Shown here in pieces: positions 15,508-21,105 of a DNA stretch of 25,158 nt. The notes below the pieces were generated by a model that worked only from the letters and a program-made list of their open reading frames with translations, was not told the origin of the DNA and did no database searches. The stretch comes from Bacteroidales bacterium (GTDB lineage: Bacteria; Bacteroidota; Bacteroidia; Bacteroidales; Paludibacteraceae), in the NCBI GenBank assembly GCA_900767595.1, contig CAAFZS010000085.1:1-25158 (forward strand). Reading direction: 5' to 3'. Numbering within the stretch: position 1 is the first letter of the stretch; every line of letters begins with the position of its first letter. Position numbers and translations under genes: made by a program.

Positions 15508-17607
15508 ATGCGTAAAATCTTTTTATTATTTATGATCGCTATGACTGCTATAGCATGTAATCAAAATCCGTTCCTTCACAAACCCGCAACGCCTTATGGT
15601 GTGCCGGCTTTTGATAAGGTACAAGTCAAACACTATATGCCCGCTTTTAAGGAGGGTATCAAACAACAGAAGGCCGAGGTGGATGCTATCATCAATAACC
15701 CCGATGAGCCTACATTTGAGAACACGGTTGTGGCTTTGGACCGCACCGGTTCGTTATTGGCAGATGTGGAAGGGGTGTTCTTTAACCTTCTCGAAACCGA
15801 CGGAAACGACGAGATGCACGCTATTGCGGAAGAGATTATACCCCAACTCAGCGAACTCAGTGACGCTATTTTTATGAACGAACAACTGTTTGATCGCGTA
15901 CAAAAAGTGTATGACGAACGGGAGAAATTAAACCTCACCCGGGAGCAGATGCGTCTGTTAACACAGACTTATAAGGCCTTCGCTAATAATGGTGTCAACC
16001 TCAAGGCGGAGGACAAGGCTCGTCTTATGGAGATTAACAAGGAGTTGGGTGTTCTGACCCTTAAGTTCGGTAATAACTTGGTGGAAGAGACGGCACATGA
16101 TCAGTTCTTTGTGACCGACGAGAACGAACTCAAAGGTCTAAGTGACGACATCAAAGCCGTAGCCAAAGAAGAAGCCAAAGCTGCCGGTCGCGAAGATGCT
16201 TGGTTGTTTACTACCGCTCGCACCAGTTTTACGCCGGTGCTCCAATACTGCGAGAACCGCGAACTAAGAAAACAACTATTGCTCGCTTATGCTTCCCGCT
16301 GCAATCGCGATAACGAATATGATAACAAAGCGATTATCAAACGCCTTATCGAACTGAGGATTGAGAAAGCCCATCTGTTTGGGTACAACACCCCTGCTGA
16401 CCAGATATTGGAAGACTGCATGGCAAAGGACGGCAAGACGGCATACGAGTTCCTGCTCTCTATTTGGAAGCCCGCACTCCAAGCCGCTAAACGCGAAGCT
16501 GCCGAACTGCAAAAATTAATGAATGAAGACTATCCACAATCCACTATCCACAATCCTCTCCAACCTTGGGACTGGTGGTATTATACCGAAAAACTCAGAC
16601 AATCGAAATACGCCTTGAACGAGGACGAGATTCGTCCGTACTTTGAATTGAGTAATGTGCGCAAGGGAGCTTTCCTGCTTGCCCACAACCTCTATGGTCT
16701 TAATTTTGAAAAGTTAGAGGGAATGCCCATCTACCATCCTGAAGTGGAGGTATTCAAAGTAACCGATGCGGAGGATAACCTGGTAGGTATCCTTTATACC
16801 GACTATTTCCCGCGTTCCACTAAGATGTTCGGTGCCTGGATGAACGAGATACAAGGGCAGTTTATTGATGAGAATGGTGTGGACCATCGTCCTACGATTA
16901 TCAATGTAGGTAACTTCACCAAACCGACAGCTGATAAACCGTCACTACTCTCGATGGACGATGTAGAAACTCTCTTCCATGAGTTTGGTCACGCTTTGCA
17001 CGGGTTGATGTCCAAGGCTACCTATCATTCGCTGAGCGGAACCAATACCCCACGCGACTTCGTGGAGTTGCCATCCCAGTTTATGGAGAACTATTGCTAT
17101 CGTCCTGAGATTCTCAAGACTTATGCTTTCCATTACCAGACAGGCGAAGTTATCCCTGATGAACTAGTGAAGAAGATCAATCGCGTGAGCACTTTCAACC
17201 AAGGGTTTGTAGAGACGGAGTTACTCTCTGCTTCGATTATGGACATGGATTTTCATATGCTCCCTTCGGCAGAGGGCTTGGATGTGAACGCTTTTGAAGA
17301 ACTGTCGATGAAACAGATGGGAATGATTCCGCAAATCATCACCCGTTATCGCCCAACGAACTTCAACCACATCTTCGGAACCTCCGGATATGAGGCTGGG
17401 TATTATAGCTATACTTGGTCGGCAGTGCTTGATGCAGACGCTTTTGCTGCTTTTGACGAGACAGGAGATATTCTCAATCCCGAAGTAGCAGCTCGTTTTA
17501 AACACTTACTCGAGCAAGGCGGAACCAAAGAGGCAGGTGAACTCTACCATGAGTTCCGTGGCCAAGACCCCGACCCCAAACACTTACTCCGCAAGAAAGG
17601 CTTCTGA
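15508..17607 (+). CDS. M3-family metallopeptidase lipoprotein (Dcp/oligopeptidase A type)
   Basis: 699 residues of the thimet-oligopeptidase family M3, most like peptidyl-dipeptidase Dcp. The zinc motif is HEFGH (H491-H495, 16978-16992). A downstream FVELPSQFMENY carries a conserved Glu expected to complete zinc binding. A Tyr-rich GTSGYEAGYYSYTWS near the C-terminus is the usual substrate-binding loop. It has a lipobox at the N-terminus (TAIAC, Cys17), so it is predicted to be anchored in the envelope rather than cytosolic as in E. coli. There it would trim dipeptides from peptides taken up for nutrition. A 28-bp family B array encodes YPQSTIHNPL before the WDWWYY segment. The barrel-protein gene follows 1 bp later. 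Confidence 0.92.
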   Translation: MRKIFLLFMIAMTAIACNQNPFLHKPATPYGVPAFDKVQVKHYMPAFKEGIKQQKAEVDAIINNPDEPTFENTVVALDRTGSLLADVEGVFFNLLETDGNDEMHAIAEEIIPQLSELSDAIFMNEQLFDRVQKVYDEREKLNLTREQMRLLTQTYKAFANNGVNLKAEDKARLMEINKELGVLTLKFGNNLVEETAHDQFFVTDENELKGLSDDIKAVAKEEAKAAGREDAWLFTTARTSFTPVLQYCENRELRKQLLLAYASRCNRDNEYDNKAIIKRLIELRIEKAHLFGYNTPADQILEDCMAKDGKTAYEFLLSIWKPALQAAKREAAELQKLMNEDYPQSTIHNPLQPWDWWYYTEKLRQSKYALNEDEIRPYFELSNVRKGAFLLAHNLYGLNFEKLEGMPIYHPEVEVFKVTDAEDNLVGILYTDYFPRSTKMFGAWMNEIQGQFIDENGVDHRPTIINVGNFTKPTADKPSLLSMDDVETLFHEFGHALHGLMSKATYHSLSGTNTPRDFVELPSQFMENYCYRPEILKTYAFHYQTGEVIPDELVKKINRVSTFNQGFVETELLSASIMDMDFHMLPSAEGLDVNAFEELSMKQMGMIPQIITRYRPTNFNHIFGTSGYEAGYYSYTWSAVLDADAFAAFDETGDILNPEVAARFKHLLEQGGTKEAGELYHEFRGQDPDPKHLLRKKGF
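16531..16558 (+). repeat. Family B array (7-nt period, four units) in the M3 peptidase gene
   Basis: Four heptamers: TATCCAC, AATCCAC, TATCCAC, AATCCTC. They encode YPQSTIHNPL, a polar stretch placed just before the conserved WDWWYYTEKLR segment. Confidence 0.82.
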
Positions 17608-17608
17608 T

Positions 17609-18373
17609 ATGTCTCGTACCCTATTATCCTTATTATTATGCGCGATGTGCGCGTGCGCGTACGCACAAGAGAAACGTTTTGTAGCCGATTTGCAGACGGT
17701 GGATGACGGATTCTTTGACCCGACGAAAAAAGATACCAAACAAAACGAGTATCAGTTCAAGGCCGAATATCGTTTGGAGATTGGTTACACCCAACCTTGG
17801 CAACAGAGTAAGAACAAGAACTATCCCGACGGCTACCTTCACGGGGGTCGTGTGGGATTGAATGTCACTTTCTGTTTGCCGTATAACTTCGGTGTACAAA
17901 CGGGACTCATCTATTCGCTTACGGGAAATAAGATGACCAATCGTTATGCTCCGGCGGATACAGTTCCAACGGAACAGTATATTAGCAACACCATCCTCGA
18001 GCACAACTTTGTTGTTCCGATGCGTGTGACCTATACTATTCCTCTCTGGAAAAAACTGAACCTCATCTTCTATGGTGGTCCGCAGCTACAGATCGGTTTG
18101 GCGATGACGGATAAGGTGGAACCGAACCTGTCCGCAAAAACGTTGCAACAGTGCCAAGCACTGGGGATACCGACAGAATCGTACGATAAATACACTTCTG
18201 AGTTATGGCGCGCAAATATCCAGATGGGGCTGGGTGCTGCTTTGGAATGGGATAAGTACCGCCTGCAAGGAGGTTATGATTTTGGATTAAACAATATGGT
18301 TCGCACCAAGGTTATTCCCACCCAACAGATGTGGGAATGGGGTTGGTACATCTCCTTCCTCTACCGCTTTTAA
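17609..18373 (+). CDS. PorT-like outer-membrane beta-barrel protein
   Basis: 254 residues starting at the ATG at 17609; an upstream in-frame ATG at 17537 lies inside the M3 gene and would place the signal peptide internally. A signal peptide covers residues 1-20 (LLSLLLCAMCACAYAQ). The mature part has alternating aromatic strands (YRLEIGYTQPW, GVQTGLIYSLTG, PMRVTYTIPLW, LIFYGGPQLQIG, YRLQGGYDFGL) and ends in a terminal Phe (FLYRF). Both are marks of a small barrel inserted by the BAM machinery. It resembles the PorT family of Bacteroidetes barrels, but no specific function can be read from it. It is probably cotranscribed with the M3 lipoprotein, which starts the same envelope-directed pair. 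Confidence 0.8.
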   Translation: MSRTLLSLLLCAMCACAYAQEKRFVADLQTVDDGFFDPTKKDTKQNEYQFKAEYRLEIGYTQPWQQSKNKNYPDGYLHGGRVGLNVTFCLPYNFGVQTGLIYSLTGNKMTNRYAPADTVPTEQYISNTILEHNFVVPMRVTYTIPLWKKLNLIFYGGPQLQIGLAMTDKVEPNLSAKTLQQCQALGIPTESYDKYTSELWRANIQMGLGAALEWDKYRLQGGYDFGLNNMVRTKVIPTQQMWEWGWYISFLYRF

Positions 18374-18375
18374 CA

Positions 18376-18409
18376 CCCTACCCCTCTACTCCCCTACTCC
18401 TCTACCCCT
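18376..18409 (+). repeat. Family B array (8-nt period) before thiM
   Basis: TA recurs at 18379, 18387, 18395 and 18403, exactly 8 nt apart. Units are TACCCCTC, TACTCCCC, TACTCCTC and TACCCC. The array fills the 37-bp gap between the barrel gene and thiM and abuts the thiM start codon. No TPP riboswitch or Shine-Dalgarno is present. Confidence 0.82.
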
Positions 18410-18410
18410 T

Positions 18411-19115
18411 ATGAAGCCCATAATATATTGCATCACCAACTCCGTCAGTGCCTCTTTCGTAGCGAACGCACTCCTAGCCATCGGTGCCTCACCGATTATG
18501 TCCTCGGCCATAGAGGAAGTGGAGGACCTTTGTCAGATAGCGGATGCATTGGTTATCAATATCGGCACACCATCGAAAGAACAGTTTGCCACTATGCTGG
18601 CTGCGGGTCAACGGATGCACGAATTGGGCAAACCGATTGTACTGGATCCTGTGGGAGTTAATGCTACGCATTTCCGTCTTGAGATGGCACAAACGCTGAT
18701 TGCCAAAGTCCATCCAACCGTCATCAAAGGCAACGCCTCTGAGATTCTTGCCCTTGCCACCAACAAGATTTTAGGCACCGGTTTAGACGCGAACATTCCC
18801 TACCCCTCTACTCCTCTACCCCTCTACTCCCAAGCCGACGATTTAGCCAAATCGCTCGGCGCCATCATCGTCATCTCCGGTCCTACGGACTATATCACCG
18901 ACGGCACTCACACAGCTTCTGTGAGTTTAGGTTCGCCTCAGATGGCACTCACCACCGGCACAGGTTGCGTTGCCTCCGCCCTCATCGCTGCCAGCCTTTC
19001 ACGTTCACTTTCACTTTCCACTTTCCACTCTGCTATCACGGCCATGACCATGGTCGGCAAAGCAGGAATGGATATGCCTCATTTCCTCGAACGTTTATGC
19101 GCCTTTGCCTTGTAA
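18411..19115 (+). CDS. thiM: Hydroxyethylthiazole kinase
   Basis: 234 residues. ThiM phosphorylates the thiazole alcohol so it can be reused for thiamine synthesis. Conserved blocks are CITNSVSASFVANALLAIGA (residues 7-26), then SPIMSSA, VLDPVGVNAT, VIKGNASEI and the active-site TTGTGCVASALIAA. The N-terminus is about 15-20 residues shorter than usual, beginning almost at the CITN motif; no better start is visible because the gap upstream is repeat. Two repeat arrays lie within the gene. One encodes YPSTPLPLYS between the NKILG and DDLAKSLG segments, the other SRSLSLSTF near the C-terminal helix. The end overlaps thiE by 19 bp, which implies coupled translation. Confidence 0.93.
   Translation: MKPIIYCITNSVSASFVANALLAIGASPIMSSAIEEVEDLCQIADALVINIGTPSKEQFATMLAAGQRMHELGKPIVLDPVGVNATHFRLEMAQTLIAKVHPTVIKGNASEILALATNKILGTGLDANIPYPSTPLPLYSQADDLAKSLGAIIVISGPTDYITDGTHTASVSLGSPQMALTTGTGCVASALIAASLSRSLSLSTFHSAITAMTMVGKAGMDMPHFLERLCAFAL
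18798..18831 (+). repeat. Family B array (8-nt period) in thiM
   Basis: TA recurs at 18801, 18809, 18817 and 18825. Units are TACCCCTC, TACTCCTC, TACCCCTC and TACTCC. It encodes PYPSTPLPLYS. The words match those upstream of thiM and in ileS. Confidence 0.85.
18996..19030 (+). repeat. Family B-like array (6 then 7 nt) in thiM
   Basis: Words TTCACG, TTCACT, TTCACT, then TTCCACT twice. The period changes from 6 to 7 within the array. It encodes the SRSLSLSTF stretch after the GTGC active-site segment. Confidence 0.65.
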
Positions 19116-19681
19116 CAGATAGTACCGAACACCTCGTAGAGGTCGTTCGCTCAGCGGTCGCAGGCGGCGTCACAATGGTGCAGCTTCGCGAGAAGACTGC
19201 CGACACGCGCACGTTCCTTGAGCGCGCTTTTGCTCTTAAGCGGCTACTGCAATCAACAGGGGTACCGCTTATCATCAACGACCGCGTGGATATAGCCTTG
19301 GCGGTGGATGCTGATGGCGTACATCTTGGGCAATCGGATATGCCGGTTACGATAGCGCGGAAACTCTTAGGTCCCGATAAGATCATCGGTCTATCGGTAG
19401 AAAACTTCGAGCAGATTAAGGAAGCGAATCAGTTAGATATCCAATATATCGGCATCTCGCCTGTTTTTGCTACACCTACAAAGACGGACACTAAAAAGCC
19501 TTTTGGCTTGGAGGGAACAAAACAGGCGGTAGCCTTAAGTAAGCACCCGACCATCGGCATAGGAGGAATCAACGTATCGAATATTGCCTCTATTCGTGCC
19601 ACCGGATTGGACGGAGTGGCAGTGGTTAGTGCGATCATGTCGGCTCCTAACCCGGAATGGGCCGCTAAACAACTGAAATAA
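19097..19681 (+). CDS. thiE: Thiamine-phosphate synthase
   Basis: 194 residues from the ATG at 19097. ThiE joins the pyrimidine pyrophosphate to the thiazole phosphate to give thiamine phosphate. The family blocks are present in order: MRLCLVTD at the N-terminus, MVQLREK, IINDRVDIALAVDADGVHLG with QSDMP, IGLSVEN, YIGISPVFATPTK, FGLEG and IGIGGI. An in-frame ATG at 18965 would add 44 residues that lie antiphase in thiM and through its repeat, and they show no ThiE similarity, so I reject it. The gene overlaps thiM by 19 bp and is followed by thiD after 1 bp. It has no internal repeat insertion, unlike both neighbours. Confidence 0.94.
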   Translation: MRLCLVTDSTEHLVEVVRSAVAGGVTMVQLREKTADTRTFLERAFALKRLLQSTGVPLIINDRVDIALAVDADGVHLGQSDMPVTIARKLLGPDKIIGLSVENFEQIKEANQLDIQYIGISPVFATPTKTDTKKPFGLEGTKQAVALSKHPTIGIGGINVSNIASIRATGLDGVAVVSAIMSAPNPEWAAKQLK

Positions 19682-19682
19682 T

Positions 19683-20546
19683 ATGCAACCTTATCGCGTT
19701 TTAACAATAGCCGGTTCGGACTCCGGAGGCGGAGCGGGCATTCAAGCGGATATCAAGACGATATCGGCCTTAGGTTGTTATGCTGCTTCGGTTATCACAG
19801 CCGTCACTGCCCAAAACACCTTGGGTGTACAAGCCGTTCATCCTGTGCCACCGGAGATAGTGTGTGCACAGATTGCTGCCGTTCTTGAGGACATCGGTGC
19901 CGATGCTATCAAAATCGGTATGCTCTTCTCTGCCGACACCATCCACGCCGTAGCCAAAACTTTAAACTTTAAACTTGCTAACGAGACGGCTTCTCTAAAC
20001 TCTAAACTCTCAACTCTCAACTATACGACTCCGGTCGTATTAGATCCCGTGATGGTCTCCACCTCGGGTCATCGGCTGATGGAGGAGGATGCGATAGAGG
20101 CGCTCACAACAGAACTCTTTCCTTTGGCTACACTTATTACCCCTAACCTCCCCGAGGCAGAGGTGTTGTTAGGTTCCCCGATTACAGATCTTCCTTCCGC
20201 AGCCAAACAACTGGCAGAGAAATACAAAGTCTCTGTCTTACTCAAAGCCGGACACCTTGTGAATGAAGAATTAAGAATGAAGAATGATGAATTGGTGGAT
20301 ATATTATATAATTATAAGGAAGCGCGCACGTACGCCTACCCGCACCCGCGCGTGGACACGCGCAACACGCACGGGACGGGTTGTACTTTGTCTTCGGCTA
20401 TTGCTTCCGAGCTAGCCAAAGGGCACGAATTAAGTGAGGCAATCGGGCTGGCAACTCAATATTTGGAGGGAGCATTGGAATCGGGGAAAAATCAAGAAAT
20501 TGGGCATGGTTTTGGGCCGGTTGACCACTTTTTTGCACAAAAATAG
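19683..20546 (+). CDS. thiD: Hydroxymethylpyrimidine (phosphate) kinase
   Basis: 287 residues, about 20 longer than typical ThiD. It phosphorylates the pyrimidine precursor of thiamine twice. Conserved blocks: TIAGSDSGGGAGIQADIKT (8-26), TAVTAQNT, DAIKIGML, VLDPVMVSTSGHRL, TPNLPEAEVLLG, VLLKAGH and the anion-hole NTHGTGCTLSSAIA. Three family B arrays explain the extra length: two in the stretch TLNFKLAN to LSTLN before the DPVM block, and one encoding NEELRMKNDEL after KAGH. The last is a region that varies in the family. With thiM and thiE it forms a salvage set; no de novo thiamine genes are in view. No TPP riboswitch precedes the cluster. Confidence 0.94.
   Translation: MQPYRVLTIAGSDSGGGAGIQADIKTISALGCYAASVITAVTAQNTLGVQAVHPVPPEIVCAQIAAVLEDIGADAIKIGMLFSADTIHAVAKTLNFKLANETASLNSKLSTLNYTTPVVLDPVMVSTSGHRLMEEDAIEALTTELFPLATLITPNLPEAEVLLGSPITDLPSAAKQLAEKYKVSVLLKAGHLVNEELRMKNDELVDILYNYKEARTYAYPHPRVDTRNTHGTGCTLSSAIASELAKGHELSEAIGLATQYLEGALESGKNQEIGHGFGPVDHFFAQK
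19957..19977 (+). repeat. Family B array (7-nt period, three units) in thiD
   Basis: Three heptamers: AAACTTT, AAACTTT, AAACTTG. They encode TLNFKLA at the edge of the conserved region. Confidence 0.75.
19994..20021 (+). repeat. Family B array (7-nt period, four units) in thiD
   Basis: Four heptamers: TCTAAAC, TCTAAAC, TCTCAAC, TCTCAAC. They encode SLNSKLSTLN before the VLDPVMV block. The neighbouring array at 19957-19977 uses a related word, and 16 unrelated bases separate them. Confidence 0.85.
20261..20295 (+). repeat. Family B array (7-nt period, five units) in thiD
   Basis: Five heptamers: GAATGAA, GAATTAA, GAATGAA, GAATGAT, GAATTGG. They encode NEELRMKNDELV. The word GAAT is shared with the arrays in the esterase and the fba leader. 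Confidence 0.85.
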
Positions 20547-20574
20547 GACAAAAATGCATTTTTTTGCAAAAAAA

Positions 20575-20606
20575 TTTGGTCAAATCAAATAAATTCCTTA
20601 TCTTTG
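20575..20606 (+). promoter_or_regulatory. Predicted promoter for tRNA-Glu and rpsT
   Basis: TTTG at 20575-20578 and TATCTTTG at 20599-20606, 20 bp apart. The -7 element is identical to that before the DUF47 gene. The tRNA begins 21 bp downstream. Confidence 0.75.
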
Positions 20607-20626
20607 CACGCTTTTTCAAAAAGCAC

Positions 20627-20698
20627 GGCGGATTCGTATATCGGTTAGTACGTCAGATTTTCATTCTAAAAAGAGCAGTTCGACTCTGCTATCCGCTA
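20627..20698 (+). tRNA. tRNA-Glu (anticodon UUC)
   Basis: A cloverleaf can be drawn by hand. The acceptor stem pairs GGCGGAT with ATCCGCT (first pair G-U) and A at 20698 is the discriminator. The D stem is GTA/TAC, the anticodon loop TTTTCAT gives UUC, and the T stem AGCAG/CTGCT encloses TTCGACT. CCA is not encoded. The anticodon stem TCAGA/TCTAA has one C-A mismatch at its second pair, where a G would restore pairing. Confidence 0.93.
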
Positions 20699-20755
20699 CA
20701 AAATACCGACCTTCCTCAAAGGTAACAGATTGTTTAATTTTAAAATGAATTTGAG

Positions 20756-21010
20756 ATGGCTAATCATCAATCATCTTTAAAACGTATTCGTCAAACGGCT
20801 GCCCGCAAAGCTCGCAACCACTATTATGCGCTTACCGCACGTAATGCTGTTCGTAAGTTGCGCGCAACCACGGGTAAAGAAGATGCTAACGCTCTTCTGC
20901 CTAAAGTCACTTCGATGTTGGATAAACTTGCAAAACGCAATATTATCCACCGCAACAAAGCGGCTAACTTGAAATCGAAGTTGGCAGTTTACGTAAACAA
21001 ATTAGCGTAA
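20756..21010 (+). CDS. rpsT: Small ribosomal subunit protein bS20
   Basis: 84 residues, strongly basic and helical, full length for bS20. It begins MANHQSSLKRIRQTAARKAR, the usual S20 N-terminus, and ends in a KAANLKSKLAVYVNKLA helix. bS20 binds 16S rRNA early in 30S assembly. It lies 57 bp after tRNA-Glu and probably shares its promoter. The short leader contains a small hairpin (ACCTT at 20709-20713 with AAGGT at 20719-20723), too weak to call a terminator. A strong terminator follows the gene. Confidence 0.95.
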   Translation: MANHQSSLKRIRQTAARKARNHYYALTARNAVRKLRATTGKEDANALLPKVTSMLDKLAKRNIIHRNKAANLKSKLAVYVNKLA

Positions 21011-21025
21011 ATCATTATGCTTAAC

Positions 21026-21056
21026 AAAGGGCTGCCTTATGGGTAGCCCTTTTTAT
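21026..21056 (+). terminator. Rho-independent terminator after rpsT
   Basis: AAAGGGCT (21026-21033) pairs with AGCCCTTT (21045-21052) around an 11-nt loop, and the stem runs into a T-rich tail (TTTTTATTT). It ends the tRNA-Glu-rpsT transcript. Confidence 0.85.
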
Positions 21057-21065
21057 TTCTAAATC

Positions 21066-21100
21066 ACTAACAACTAAGCACTAATAACTAATAACTAACG
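21066..21100 (+). repeat. Family B array (7-nt period, five units) before malQ
   Basis: Five heptamers: ACTAACA, ACTAAGC, ACTAATA, ACTAATA, ACTAACG. The 35 bp occupy nearly all the space between the rpsT terminator and the malQ start codon at 21106, leaving no recognisable TAnnTTTG promoter. Confidence 0.88.
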
Positions 21101-21105
21101 ATAAT

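Noticed and set aside
17537..17608. Upstream ATG for the barrel protein
   Set aside because: It lies within the M3 peptidase gene and would bury the signal peptide; 17609 places it at the N-terminus.
18965..19096. Upstream ATG for thiE
   Set aside because: The extra 44 residues come from antiphase reading of thiM and its repeat; family similarity begins at 19097.
20550..20563. AT-rich palindrome as terminator of the thi cluster
   Set aside because: AAAAATGCATTTTT has only A-T pairs and a 4-nt loop, so it is too weak to call, although a T-run follows.
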